Both the position numbers and the translations under genes were made by a program. 64,000 nt of DNA from Sphingomonas insulae. GTDB lineage: Bacteria > Pseudomonadota > Alphaproteobacteria > Sphingomonadales > Sphingomonadaceae. The stretch is taken from the NCBI RefSeq assembly GCF_010450875.1, contig NZ_CP048422.1, positions 3,197,001 to 3,261,000 of the forward strand, read 5' to 3'. This document shows positions 18,546 to 27,789 of this stretch, piece after piece. A model generated the notes under the pieces. It saw only the letters and a list, made by a program, of their open reading frames with translations, was not told the origin of the DNA and did not search any database. Numbering within the stretch: the stretch's first letter is position 1; each line of letters opens with the position of its first letter.

Positions 18546-19792
18546 TCCTCGCGACGGGTGCGACCTGGGGCATCTGCGCCGCCTCAACCGCGGCGGTGAT
18601 CGGCCGGCCGTTCAGATTGCCGGAGGCGATCTGGGCGGTCACCGGCGCCGTACTGCTGCTGCTGTTCGGGCTGATGCCCCTGCCCAGCGCGGTGGGCGCG
18701 GTGGCCAAGGGGCTCGACGTCTATCTGTTCCTCATCGGCATGATGCTGCTAAGCGAGGTGGCGCGGGCAGAGGGGCTGTTCGACTGGATCGCGGCGACGG
18801 CGGCGATCCATGCACGGGGATCGACGGCGCGGCTGTTCGCGCTCGTCTACGTCACCGGCATCGTCACCACCACCTTCCTGTCGAACGACGCCACCGCGGT
18901 GGTGCTGACGCCCGCCGTCTATGCCGCGGCGAAGAAGGCGAAGGCCGATCCGTTGCCCTTGCTGTTCGCCTGCGCGCTGATCGCCAATGCGGCAAGCTTC
19001 GTTCTGCCGATCTCCAACCCGGCCAATCTCGTGCTCTACGGCGGCAAGATGCCGCCGCTCGGCCAATGGTTTGCCTCGTTCGCGCTGCCGTCGCTGGCGT
19101 CGATCGTCGTCACCTTCCTCGTGCTGCGCTGGCTGGAGCGCAAGCGGCTGGCGGGCACTTGCGTCAGTACGGTCGAACGGCCGCCCCTGACCAAGGGCGG
19201 CAAGGCGGCGTTCGCCGGCATCGTCGCCACCGCCGGCGTGTTGCTGGTCGTGTCGGCGCTGGACATCGAATTGGGGCTGCCGACCGCCATCGCTGGCATC
19301 GCCACGACACTGATCGTCTGCGCCATCGCCCGATCGTCGCCGGTCGCGCTCCTCAAGGATATCTCTTGGAGCGTGCTGCCGCTCGTCGCCGGCCTGTTCG
19401 TGCTGGTCGAGGCGCTGAACCTGACCGGGGTCATCGGCCACGTCGCCGACGCCATCCGCACCGCCTCCGCCGATCCTGCGCAGGCGTCGGCGGTGGCGGG
19501 TACCGTCCTGGCGTTCGCATCCAACCTGATGAACAACCTGCCCGCCGGCCTCGTCGCCAGCACCGCCGTCACGCAGGCCCAGCCGCCGCAACTGGTGGTC
19601 GATGGCTTGCTGATCGGCGTCGACCTCGGCCCCAATCTGTCGATCACCGGCAGCCTGGCGACGATCCTCTGGCTGCAGGCGATCCGGCGCGAGGGCGAGG
19701 ATGTCGGCTTCTGGCGGTTCCTGAAGATCGGCGCGGTGGCGATGCCGCTGGCGCTGGCCGCCGCGCTCGGCGCCCGCATCGTGCTGGGATGA
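18542..19792 (+). CDS. ArsB/NhaD-type inner-membrane permease
   Basis: A 416-residue polytopic protein of the ion transporter superfamily that includes ArsB arsenite permeases and NhaD antiporters. About eleven hydrophobic segments are present. Signature stretches are VTTTFLSNDATAVVLTPAVY and SFVLPISNPANLVLYGG in the first half, with the symmetric FASNLMNNLPAGLVAST and GPNLSITGSLATILW in the second. Specificity (arsenite, antimonite, other anion or sodium) cannot be read from sequence. No arsR or arsC neighbour exists. The GTG start overlaps the phosphoesterase stop as GTGA. Confidence 0.85.
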   Translation: MILATGATWGICAASTAAVIGRPFRLPEAIWAVTGAVLLLLFGLMPLPSAVGAVAKGLDVYLFLIGMMLLSEVARAEGLFDWIAATAAIHARGSTARLFALVYVTGIVTTTFLSNDATAVVLTPAVYAAAKKAKADPLPLLFACALIANAASFVLPISNPANLVLYGGKMPPLGQWFASFALPSLASIVVTFLVLRWLERKRLAGTCVSTVERPPLTKGGKAAFAGIVATAGVLLVVSALDIELGLPTAIAGIATTLIVCAIARSSPVALLKDISWSVLPLVAGLFVLVEALNLTGVIGHVADAIRTASADPAQASAVAGTVLAFASNLMNNLPAGLVASTAVTQAQPPQLVVDGLLIGVDLGPNLSITGSLATILWLQAIRREGEDVGFWRFLKIGAVAMPLALAAALGARIVLG

Positions 19793-20778
19793 CGGCGGAT
19801 GCGCCAGCGGTTCGGCAGATGCGATGGTCGGACGCCCCGCCGGGCGCAAACGGCGCGATGCGGGGCCTGTACCGGTTGCCGGTCGACGGGGCTGGTGGCC
19901 TTGCGATGACATGGGCATCGATCTCGCGTCCGGTACTGCTCTGGATCCTCTTGTTTGCCCGTACGATCCGCAGCGCCCTGCGCGATGATTTCGGCATTGC
20001 CGCAAGCTCGATCGCATTTGCCGCGTTTCTGGCGCTGATCCCGCTGATCGCGCTCGTCGCCGGCGCCTATGGCATGGTCGTCCCGCCGGCGGTCGTGGCC
20101 GACAATCTGGGCAAGGTGGTCGCGATCCTGCCGCCTGATGCACAGCGGATCGTCGTCGATGGCCTCGATCACAACCGCGCCGTGTACCAGACCGGCAGCG
20201 TCACCCTCATCGTGTCACTCGGCATCGCCGTGTTCAGCGCGCGGCGGGCGGGGCGATCGCTGCTCCACGGTATCAATCTCGCCTATCGCATCGAGCACGA
20301 ACGGCGCGGGTTGCGGCGCCAGGTGGTGTCGACCGTACTGGTCATGAGCTGCGCCGCGCTGGTGTTGACGGCATTGGTGTCGCTGTCGGTGCTGGCGTTC
20401 CTGCAAAGCTATGTTCCCGACGGGCTGCCCGGCGCGCGGCTGGTGTCGGTGGTCATCCTGTTCGGGTCGCTGACGCTCGGCGCCGGCGGCGGGCTGATCC
20501 TCGTCTATCGCTACGCCCCGGCTGCGGAACCGATCGCCTGGCGCTGTGCGATACCGGGCACGATCGCCGCAGTGTTGATGTGGCTGGCGGCGACGGCAGT
20601 GTTTCGCGCCTATGTCGCCCGGTTCGCGCGGTTCGATGACACCTATGGTTCGCTGTCGGCGGTGGTCGTGCTGATGCTGTGGCTGATGGTGTCAGCCTGG
20701 GCATTGCTGCTCGGTGCGCGGCTCAATGCCGAGGCGATGCGCCATACCGGCGAGCGCGTAACGGAACGACCGGCATGA
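19789..20778 (+). CDS. YihY/BrkB family membrane protein
   Basis: A 329-residue membrane protein of the YihY (formerly annotated RNase BN) family, with about six membrane segments from residue 50 on. Family features are the first segment followed by AASSIAFAAFLALIPLIA and the C-terminal YGSLSAVVVLMLWLMVSAWALLLGA. The N-terminal 40 residues are hydrophilic. ATG 19789 overlaps the permease stop as ATGA, which makes it the fourth and last gene of the operon; a later internal ATG before the first membrane segment is possible. The biochemical role of the family is unsettled. Confidence 0.85.
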   Translation: MTADAPAVRQMRWSDAPPGANGAMRGLYRLPVDGAGGLAMTWASISRPVLLWILLFARTIRSALRDDFGIAASSIAFAAFLALIPLIALVAGAYGMVVPPAVVADNLGKVVAILPPDAQRIVVDGLDHNRAVYQTGSVTLIVSLGIAVFSARRAGRSLLHGINLAYRIEHERRGLRRQVVSTVLVMSCAALVLTALVSLSVLAFLQSYVPDGLPGARLVSVVILFGSLTLGAGGGLILVYRYAPAAEPIAWRCAIPGTIAAVLMWLAATAVFRAYVARFARFDDTYGSLSAVVVLMLWLMVSAWALLLGARLNAEAMRHTGERVTERPA

Positions 20779-20927
20779 ACGCCGTCGTGGTGCGGGATCG
20801 CCGGCGCAACCACTCGGCCTGACTTCCGCCGAAACGTGGTTCACGCGATGGACGATGGGCCTTAACCTCACCGATCCAGGGCGCGCCTGCCCCTACCGCG
20901 GCCTGATCGAACCGTGTGGCCTGCCGG

Positions 20928-21473
20928 TCAGCGCCACGTCACCTTGTCGCCCTCGGCGATGCCAAGTTCGGCGGTTCGACCGCCGACCAGTTCCAGGACG
21001 GCGGCAACGGGTTCGCGGGATTTCACCTCCGCGGTGGAATAGGGGACGGTGTTTTCCGCGATCGTCGCGATGGTGCCATCGGCACGGATGAAGAGGATGT
21101 CGAGCGGGGTCGGCGTGTTCTTCATCCAGAAGCTCGCCTCGCGCGGGGCGCCGCCTTCCGCGGGATAGGGATGGAACAGCATGCCACCGTCCGGCTTCAG
21201 GTCGGTGCGGTACATCAGGCCCTCCGCCTGCTGCGCGGGCGTCACCGCGCGTTCGACCAGAAAGACATGGCGACCATCGGCGCTGGTGATCGTCACCGGC
21301 AGGCGGGTGGTGGCATTCGCGGTCGAGGTGGCATCGTTGCCGGTGGTCCCGCCCGAACAGGCGCCGGTCGCCAGCAGCAGCGCCGCCGTCATCGCCATCG
21401 CGAACACCGTCGTCGACACCCGCGCCACACGCCTCACTCGCACCGCCGTCACCCGATCAATCCTGTTCGACAC
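20928..21473 (-). CDS. DUF192 family lipoprotein
   Basis: A 181-residue product with a basic N-terminus, a hydrophobic signal segment and a lipobox ending in LLATGAC (Cys at about residue 39), then a DUF192 domain: [33 protein letters not shown], and [10 protein letters not shown] at the end. The family is widespread and of unknown function. The start overlaps the end of the cold-shock gene by 17 bases, so the two are co-transcribed. Confidence 0.88.
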   Translation of the reverse strand: MSNRIDRVTAVRVRRVARVSTTVFAMAMTAALLLATGACSGGTTGNDATSTANATTRLPVTITSADGRHVFLVERAVTPAQQAEGLMYRTDLKPDGGMLFHPYPAEGGAPREASFWMKNTPTPLDILFIRADGTIATIAENTVPYSTAEVKSREPVAAVLELVGGRTAELGIAEGDKVTWR

Positions 21474-22059
21474 TCACCGCGAGCGGACCTTTGCGCCCGT
21501 CCACGATGCGGGCGCGCATCCGCTGTTCGGGTTCGATGGCGGCGATCCCGGCGCGGCGCAATGTCTCCATATGCACGAACACGTCGCTGCCGTCGCTGGA
21601 TCGGACCAGAAAGCCATAGCCTTTCAAGCGGTTGAACCACTTGACCGCAACCTCTTCGTAATCTCCCGCGGCGTCGATCAGCGTCACCGGATCGATACGG
21701 TCGGCGTTGCGTGGCGGTCGCACCGGCTCCTCGACCGCGTTGCTGAGGTCGATCCCGGTCACTTCGCGCGCCTGATAGCCGCGCCCCCGCTGCACGGAGA
21801 GGGTTTCGACCCGCGCGCCCTCGGGCAGGCTGCGGCGGCCATGTGGCTGGAGCACGGAAAAATGGATGAGCACGTCGCCCAGCGCGGCATCGTCCGCCAC
21901 CGCAAAGCCGAAACCACGCGTCACGTCGAACCATTTGATCACGCCCGCGACCGCGATCGTATCTTGCGCATCGCCAGCCGGCGCCTGCGTGACGACACCC
22001 TCGCCGGGCATCACCCCGTCGTTCCGCTCGTCGCCCTCCCGTTGCGGCTCGCTACGCAT
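21457..22059 (-). CDS. Double cold-shock domain protein
   Basis: A 200-residue protein with two cold-shock domains. The first begins [18 protein letters not shown] (about residue 39) with DVLIHFSVL, the second [18 protein letters not shown] with DVFVHMETL. Both keep RNP1-like (GFGF / GYGF) and RNP2-like (VLIHF / VFVHM) aromatic motifs for single-stranded nucleic acid binding. Two-domain forms are common in alphaproteobacteria, for example Caulobacter CspC/CspD. A second ATG at 22011 is possible. It precedes and overlaps the DUF192 gene. Confidence 0.9.
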   Translation of the reverse strand: MRSEPQREGDERNDGVMPGEGVVTQAPAGDAQDTIAVAGVIKWFDVTRGFGFAVADDAALGDVLIHFSVLQPHGRRSLPEGARVETLSVQRGRGYQAREVTGIDLSNAVEEPVRPPRNADRIDPVTLIDAAGDYEEVAVKWFNRLKGYGFLVRSSDGSDVFVHMETLRRAGIAAIEPEQRMRARIVDGRKGPLAVSVEQD

Positions 22060-22123
22060 GACTCTACCCCTGTTAGCGCTACGCTAGCACGGTTCGTCGC
22101 TGCTGCAATTGCGAAAGGACAGT

Positions 22124-22654
22124 TTACTCCGAAACGTCCAGTTCTTCTTCATCGCGTGCCATCACGATGCGCCGTGACAGCTCGAAACTATGGCCGGCAC
22201 GCAACATCGCGGCAAGTTGCTTGTCGCGAACCGCGCGATCCTCCGTCGGCATGCCGAATGGCCCGATCCGTTTGCGGCGGGCGAACGCCAGCGCGGCATC
22301 ACCGGCGCGCTCGGCGATCGCAGGGACGAGCGCTTCGGTATCGGATTCGGAGACTCGCGCCTGGCGCAGCGCCATCGTCACCCGCCGCGCGCCCAGTCCC
22401 TTTCGGCCCAGCGCCGCGGCCTTGCTCTCGGCATACAGGCGATCGTCGACATAGCCCAGATCGGCCATCCGCTGCGCCAGCGCATGCGGGTCGGCGGCAT
22501 CGCCATTCCATCCGCGTTCGCGGATCTTGCGCCCGAGATAATCCGCCAGTTTGCCACGCGTGGTCGCGAACCGCTCGACGTAGCGCAGCGCCAGCCGATC
22601 GAGTGCGGCGGCATCCAGCGGTGGTGGCGGGCGGCGTTCCTGCCTCATGGCCAT
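22124..22654 (-). CDS. recX: RecX family regulatory protein
   Basis: RecX modulates RecA filaments. The 176-residue protein shows the repeated three-helix pattern of the family: LALRYVERFATTRGKLADYL, then MADLGYVDDRLYAESKAAAL with the typical GYVDD segment, and a C-terminal helix with GHSFELSRRIV. It is not next to recA here. Two near start codons (22654, 22648) differ by two residues. Confidence 0.85.
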   Translation of the reverse strand: MAMRQERRPPPPLDAAALDRLALRYVERFATTRGKLADYLGRKIRERGWNGDAADPHALAQRMADLGYVDDRLYAESKAAALGRKGLGARRVTMALRQARVSESDTEALVPAIAERAGDAALAFARRKRIGPFGMPTEDRAVRDKQLAAMLRAGHSFELSRRIVMARDEEELDVSE

Positions 22655-22754
22655 GTTGTTGCCACAGTGGCGACGGATTGAGAACGATTATCGCGCGTTA
22701 TAGCGTGAGGATTACGATAGCCGCGGGTCTGCGGCGAGTGAACAGGATCAACCG

Positions 22755-24512
22755 ATGACCGAGCAGTCCGCGACTTCGCCGACGCCTACGCCAACGCTGG
22801 ACGACCTGCCGCGTCGGTTCGCCGATTTCGCGACGCTCGGCGAGGCGCTGGATTACGCGGCCAGCGGTGTGCGCGGCCTCAATTTCCACGATGCGCGTGG
22901 CACGCTTGCCCGCGCCTATCCCTTCGCCGAATTGCGTACCGATGCGATCGCGATGGCGCATCGGCTGATCGCCGCGGGAGTGAATCCTGAGGATCGCATA
23001 GCGCTGGTCGCCGAAACCGGGCCCGAATTCGCGGCGCTGTTCTTCGGCACCATCTACGCCGGCGCGTGGCCGGTGCCGCTGCCGCTGCCCACGTCGTTCG
23101 GCGGGCGCGATTCGTACATCGAGCAATTGCGCGTCCAGCTGGCGAGCTGCGACCCCAAGATGCTGATCTTCCCGCCGGAACTCGCGGCGATGGCGGCGGA
23201 GGCGGCGCGTCTTGCCGGTACCGAGGGGATCGACTGGTCGGAATTCGCGACCCGTGCCTCCCCGGTTTCGGTCCTGCCGCAGACGGACGGGCAGGCGATC
23301 GCCTATCTGCAATATTCCAGCGGATCGACCCGCTTTCCGCACGGCGTCGCGATCACGCACCATGCGCTGCTCAACAACCTGGCCGCGCACAGCCACGGCA
23401 TGGAGATCGACGGCACCGACCGCTGCATCAGCTGGCTGCCGTGGTATCACGACATGGGTCTCGTCGGCTGCTTCCTGTCGCCGATCGCGAACCAGGTTTC
23501 GACGGATTACCTGAAGACCGAGGATTTCGCGCGGCGCCCGCTGGCGTGGCTCGACCTCATCAGCCGGCACGACGGCACGACGCTCAGCTATTCGCCGACC
23601 TTCGGCTATGACATCTGCGCGCGCCGCATGTCGTCGCAGACGCGGGCGAGCGACCGGTTCGACCTGTCGCGCTGGCGGGTCGCGGGCAACGGTGCCGATA
23701 TGATCCGCCCCGATGTGATGCAGGCATTCGTCGATGCCTTCGCCGATGCGGGTTTCAAGGCCAGCGCATTCCTGCCCAGTTATGGCCTGGCCGAGGCGAC
23801 GCTGGCAGTGTCGCTGATGCCGCCCGGCGAGGGAATCCGCGTGGAGCTGGTCGAGGAGACGCAGCTGTCGGGCGGTGGCGATTCGCTCGCCGCCAACGAC
23901 GGCCCCCGCCCGCAACGGTTCCGCGCCATCGTCAATTGCGGCAAACCCGTGCGCGACATGGCGGTGGAGATCCGCGAGGAGGATGGCACCCCCCTGCCCG
24001 ACGGCGCGATCGGCAAATTGTGGTGCAAGGGGCCAAGCGTGATGGTCGGATATTTCCGCGATCCCGCGGCGACCGAAGCGTGCATGACCGACGGCTGGCT
24101 CGACACCGGCGACATGGCGTACATGTCGGACGGCTACATCTATATCGTCGGCCGTGCCAAGGACATGATCATCGTCAACGGCAAGAATCATTGGCCGCAG
24201 GACATCGAATGGGCGGTGGAACAGCTGCCCGGGTTCAAGGCGGGCGACATCGCCGCCTTTGCGATCACGACGCCGGGCGGCGAGGAAACGCCGGCGGTGC
24301 TGGTCCAGTGCCGCAGCAGCGACGATGCCGAGCGCCAACGGCTGCGCGAGGAAATCCGCGAGCGCGTGCGGTCGGTGACGGGCATGAACTGCGTGATCGA
24401 ACTGATCCCGCCGCGGACGCTGCCGCGCACCAGTTCGGGCAAGTTGAGCCGGGCCAAGGCGCGCAACCTGTACCTCAACGGCGATATCAAGCCGTACGCC
24501 ATCGCCGCCTGA
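22755..24512 (+). CDS. Fatty acyl-AMP ligase (FAAL)-type adenylate-forming enzyme
   Basis: A 585-residue ANL-superfamily enzyme. The ATP loop reads YSSGSTRFPHG (about residues 187-197), followed by LPWYHDMGLVG, SYGLAEATLAVS, the DTGDMAY core and a C-terminal part with GKNHWPQDIEW and PRTSSGKLSR. The STR.P loop and the PQDIE segment are typical of fatty acyl-AMP ligases, which hand acyl-AMP to an acyl-carrier protein instead of CoA. No carrier protein, polyketide or peptide synthase gene is nearby, so partner and product are unknown. A long perfect palindrome follows the stop. Confidence 0.87.
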   Translation: MTEQSATSPTPTPTLDDLPRRFADFATLGEALDYAASGVRGLNFHDARGTLARAYPFAELRTDAIAMAHRLIAAGVNPEDRIALVAETGPEFAALFFGTIYAGAWPVPLPLPTSFGGRDSYIEQLRVQLASCDPKMLIFPPELAAMAAEAARLAGTEGIDWSEFATRASPVSVLPQTDGQAIAYLQYSSGSTRFPHGVAITHHALLNNLAAHSHGMEIDGTDRCISWLPWYHDMGLVGCFLSPIANQVSTDYLKTEDFARRPLAWLDLISRHDGTTLSYSPTFGYDICARRMSSQTRASDRFDLSRWRVAGNGADMIRPDVMQAFVDAFADAGFKASAFLPSYGLAEATLAVSLMPPGEGIRVELVEETQLSGGGDSLAANDGPRPQRFRAIVNCGKPVRDMAVEIREEDGTPLPDGAIGKLWCKGPSVMVGYFRDPAATEACMTDGWLDTGDMAYMSDGYIYIVGRAKDMIIVNGKNHWPQDIEWAVEQLPGFKAGDIAAFAITTPGGEETPAVLVQCRSSDDAERQRLREEIRERVRSVTGMNCVIELIPPRTLPRTSSGKLSRAKARNLYLNGDIKPYAIAA

Positions 24513-24514
24513 GC

Positions 24515-24548
24515 CGGGTCGGCGCGGCCGATCGGCCGCGCCGACCCG
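24515..24548 (+). terminator. Perfect 34-base palindrome after the acyl-AMP ligase gene
   Basis: The whole stretch from CGGGTCGGC (24515) to GCCGACCCG (24548) is its own reverse complement, centred on GATC, with 17-base arms. It starts 2 bases after the stop codon. A U-run is lacking, with only ACTTTC nearby, so it may terminate imperfectly, stabilise the 3' end, or bind a dimeric protein. Confidence 0.6.
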
Positions 24549-24608
24549 ATCGGACTTTCAGGCCCGACGGCTAACCATCCATCAACCTAGCGCCGCTACG
24601 TCGGCTGC

Positions 24609-26966
24609 GTGACCCAGACGACAGCGCCCGCATCGGATCCACAGGCGATTCGTTTTTCGCAATTGCTCGGCCTGCGCGACGGTAAGGATGCAGCGCAATG
24701 GGCACGGATCCGGTCGACGCAGCTGGATGCCGGGCGGCAGCTGGCGTTGTTCCTGCTCAGCGCCAATCTGATCGGCGCCGCGGCGACCGTGTCGCTGTTC
24801 GCCGTGCAGGTACCGCATGCGGTGCTCGCGGGCTGGGCGGCGCTGGTCGGCATTGTCTCGGTCGGGGTGGCGGTACGGCGGCTTTCGACCCGGCATCGCG
24901 ACGGGGGCTATGCGACGCAGGCCGATCTGCGCGCGACCGCGTTCGAAGGGCTGGCGCTCGCGATCGCCTGGTCGGTTCCCTGCCTGATCTTCGAACCGCA
25001 TCCCGGTTCCAACACCGCGTATGTCCTGTGGATGATCCTGTCGGTGCTGATGACCGCGGGCGCGGTGGCGATGGCACCGCTGGCCTTGGCGACGATCGCG
25101 TTTCTGGGCGGCCTGGGGTTGAGCGTCACGGTCAAGCTGCTCGTGATCGGCAGCTATACCGCCGCTGTCGCCACGTCGCTGTTCACCGTGATGCTCGTGT
25201 TCATCTGTCTCAACCGCGCCCGGTCGCTGGTGGTGATACGGGCCAGCCAGATGGCGCTCGGCGAACGCGACGAGACGGTCAGCCTGTTGCTGCGCGAATT
25301 CGAAGCGAGCAACGCCGACTGGCTATGGGAAACCGATGCGGCACGGCGGATCGTCAAGGTGTCGCCGCGCTTCGCCTATGCCTGTGGGCTGGACCCGGTG
25401 AGCATCGAGGGGCGGCCGTTCCTGCAGGTGCTGGCGGGTCCGTCGTGGGACACCGGCAAGTTTTCCAACGGGTTGCGCAATCTCGCCGACAAATTGAAGA
25501 CACGCGAGAGCTTTCGCGACCTGCGGCTGCCGGTCGAGGTCGACGGGCAGGAACGCTGGTGGGAACTCGCCGCCAGCCCCCGGTTCGACGAATCGGGGAC
25601 GTTCTGCGGATTTCGCGGCGTCGGATCCGATGTCACCGAACAACGTGCCTCGGCAGACAAGATCAATCGGATGGCACGGTTCGACACGCTGACCGGCCTG
25701 CCCAATCGACTGATGATCAACGAAACGCTGGCCCTGGCCATGGCCGACGCCGAATCGTGGAGCGGCCGCTGCGCGTTCATGATGATCGACCTGGACCGGT
25801 TCAAGGCGGTCAATGACACGCTGGGCCATCCGATCGGCGACCGCCTGCTCAGCCGCGTGGCCGAACGGTTGGGCCAGTTGATGGGCGATCACGCCACATG
25901 CGGGCGACTGGGCGGTGACGAATTCGCGGTGGTGGTGCGCGATGCCACCAACACCGCCGCGGTGGAGGCGCTGGCGCAGCGGATCATCGACACGCTGTCG
26001 CGCCCGTATGAGGTCGACGCTCACACGCTCTACATCGGCGCCTCGGTGGGTCTGGCGATCGGCCCCCGCGACGGGCGGACGGCGGAGATGCTGATCCGCT
26101 CGGCCGATCTGGCGCTGTACCGCGCCAAGGATGCCGGCCGGGGCGTCTACCACGCCTATGAGCCCGAATTGCACGTCCAGGCCGAAGAGCGTCGCGTGCT
26201 GGAGATGGCGCTGCGCCAAGCCTTGGAAAAGGGCGAGATGCACCTGCATTACCAGCCCGTCGTCGATGCAGGGTCCGGCACCCTCAAGGGCTTCGAGGCG
26301 TTGCTGCGCTGGTCGAGCCCGCAGTTCGGCAACGTGTCGCCCGCCAAGTTCATACCGCTGGCCGAGGAAGCACGGCTGATCCAGCCGATCGGCGAGTGGG
26401 TGTTGCGCACCGCCTGCAACGAGGCGGCAGGCTGGCCGTCCGACGTGCGGGTCGCGGTCAACGTCTCTCCCGATCAGTTGCAGAACCCGGCCTTCGTCAC
26501 GATCGTGACCTCGGCCCTCGCCAATTCCGGTTTGTCGGCAGAGCGGCTTGAGTTGGAAGTTACCGAAAGCGTCTTCATGCACGAGGGCCTGGGCGCGACC
26601 AAGGTGCTGGAGCGTATTCTCGATCTCGGCGTCCGGCTGAGCCTCGACGACTTCGGCACCGGCTATTCGTCGCTCGGCTATCTGTCGCGCACCCGTTTTT
26701 CCTCGATCAAGATCGACCGCAGCTTCGTTCAGGGCGCCTCGAAGGGGGTGAAAGAAGCCATTGCGATCATCCGCGCCGTCGTCGCGCTGGCGCAGAGCCT
26801 GGGTATGGCGACCACGGCGGAAGGCGTCGAGACGGAAGCGGAGCACCGGATGGTGCAGGACCTGGGCTGTACCAAGGTGCAGGGCTATTATTTCGGGCGA
26901 CCGCTGCCGGTCGAGGAGGCGCGGTCGCTGGCGATACGCCAGTGGGGCAACAGCGCCGTGGCCTGA
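24609..26966 (+). CDS. Membrane PAS-GGDEF-EAL cyclic-di-GMP enzyme
   Basis: A 785-residue protein with five or six membrane segments (about residues 40-205), a PAS-like sensor (about 235-350, starting NADWLWETD), a diguanylate cyclase domain from FDTLTGLPNR (358) with intact GGDEF (435-439), and a phosphodiesterase domain with EAL (563-565), DDFGTG and KIDRSFV intact. No RxxD inhibitory site precedes GGDEF. Both active sites look competent, so it may make or break cyclic-di-GMP depending on the PAS signal. The start is a GTG (24609). A PilZ protein, a possible receptor class, is encoded at 47.6 kb. Confidence 0.92.
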   Translation: MTQTTAPASDPQAIRFSQLLGLRDGKDAAQWARIRSTQLDAGRQLALFLLSANLIGAAATVSLFAVQVPHAVLAGWAALVGIVSVGVAVRRLSTRHRDGGYATQADLRATAFEGLALAIAWSVPCLIFEPHPGSNTAYVLWMILSVLMTAGAVAMAPLALATIAFLGGLGLSVTVKLLVIGSYTAAVATSLFTVMLVFICLNRARSLVVIRASQMALGERDETVSLLLREFEASNADWLWETDAARRIVKVSPRFAYACGLDPVSIEGRPFLQVLAGPSWDTGKFSNGLRNLADKLKTRESFRDLRLPVEVDGQERWWELAASPRFDESGTFCGFRGVGSDVTEQRASADKINRMARFDTLTGLPNRLMINETLALAMADAESWSGRCAFMMIDLDRFKAVNDTLGHPIGDRLLSRVAERLGQLMGDHATCGRLGGDEFAVVVRDATNTAAVEALAQRIIDTLSRPYEVDAHTLYIGASVGLAIGPRDGRTAEMLIRSADLALYRAKDAGRGVYHAYEPELHVQAEERRVLEMALRQALEKGEMHLHYQPVVDAGSGTLKGFEALLRWSSPQFGNVSPAKFIPLAEEARLIQPIGEWVLRTACNEAAGWPSDVRVAVNVSPDQLQNPAFVTIVTSALANSGLSAERLELEVTESVFMHEGLGATKVLERILDLGVRLSLDDFGTGYSSLGYLSRTRFSSIKIDRSFVQGASKGVKEAIAIIRAVVALAQSLGMATTAEGVETEAEHRMVQDLGCTKVQGYYFGRPLPVEEARSLAIRQWGNSAVA

Positions 26967-27031
26967 CGTCCGAACGGAATCGGTCCCGCTCGGGCCGCCG
27001 GCCGTAACGCCGTCCTGGGGTGACGTTCCGT

Positions 27032-27053
27032 CCGGGTCGCCCCGCCGACCCGG
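27032..27053. terminator. GC-rich hairpin between convergent genes
   Basis: CCGGGTCG (27032-27039) pairs with CGACCCGG (27046-27053) around a 6-base loop, between the stops of the GGDEF-EAL gene and the convergent DUF3140 gene. There is no clear U-run on either side, so termination is only likely. Confidence 0.45.
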
Positions 27054-27107
27054 AATATCTTGGGGTGACGGGGCGGCGGACCGTGCCGGCTGGACCGGCG
27101 CCTGTCG

Positions 27108-27458
27108 TTATTTCTCCGGATCGTGGCCCCAGTTCATCAGGGAATAGCGCCAGTCGCTATGCTTCTTGTCCTTGGCGGGGCCGCCTTGCGCCAGATGGCG
27201 AGAAATGTAGCTGTTCACCTTCTTCATATGCGCATAATCGTCGTCGGTCAGGTCGGCCTTCTTGCTGCGCTTGATCTCCACGATCCGCTTGCCGGATTTG
27301 TGACCGACGCTTTCGCCTGATCCCTCGCCATCCTCGCCTTTCCATCCGACACGCTTGCTGTCGTCGGTGTCGAGGAAGCGTTCGAGTTCGGCCGGTGCCA
27401 TATTCACCGCCTCATTGAATTCCTTGTAAATCTCGTCGTGATCCTTGTCGGCCATCAT
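27108..27458 (-). CDS. DUF3140 family protein
   Basis: A 116-residue soluble, very charged protein starting MMADKDHDEIYKEFNEAVN, with AELERFLDTDDSKRVGW and a C-terminal HMKKVNSYISRHLAQG...SDWRYSLMNWGHDP. This matches DUF3140, a small family of unknown function in soil and plant-associated bacteria. The start follows GGAGAGC; the frame is open another 22 codons upstream without similarity. It is convergent with the GGDEF-EAL gene. Confidence 0.85.
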   Translation of the reverse strand: MMADKDHDEIYKEFNEAVNMAPAELERFLDTDDSKRVGWKGEDGEGSGESVGHKSGKRIVEIKRSKKADLTDDDYAHMKKVNSYISRHLAQGGPAKDKKHSDWRYSLMNWGHDPEK

Positions 27459-27510
27459 GCGCTCTCCATTGCCGGGAGGTTCAACGTGGCAGAGCGCTGC
27501 CGGTGCCGTA

Positions 27511-27789
27511 TTATCCGGCGTCACCGCGATACGCCGTCACGACCTGCCGCTGCCCGAGGACGAACACCGTGCCGGTGGCGATGAACAGGCCGGGGGGTGC
27601 GGGCATGGGCGCGCCGACCCGCAATTGCAGGACGCCGTCCCCTTCCCGATCGTCGTCATATTCGCCGATCGTCACCCCATCCTGATTGTCGAGCCCGACC
27701 AGCGCACCGCATAGTCCCTCGAATTGGCCGAGTGCCTTGGCGAGGGTCGACAACGACAGTTCGGCACGAAAGCTCAATGCCTGCTTCAT
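27511..27789 (-). CDS. Hypothetical 92-residue protein coupled to a lipoprotein
   Basis: A 92-residue soluble protein, MKQALSFRAELSLSTLAKAL at the start, then GEYDDDREGDGVLQLRVG and a Val-rich end. I do not recognise the family. The ATG at 27789 overlaps the lipoprotein stop as ATGA, so the two are translationally coupled and probably act together. No signal peptide is seen. Confidence 0.65.
   Translation of the reverse strand: MKQALSFRAELSLSTLAKALGQFEGLCGALVGLDNQDGVTIGEYDDDREGDGVLQLRVGAPMPAPPGLFIATGTVFVLGQRQVVTAYRGDAG

Noticed and set aside
18542..19792. Arsenic resistance (ars) operon
   Set aside because: The permease belongs to the broad ArsB/NhaD superfamily, but no arsR, arsC or arsA gene is adjacent, so specificity is not supported.
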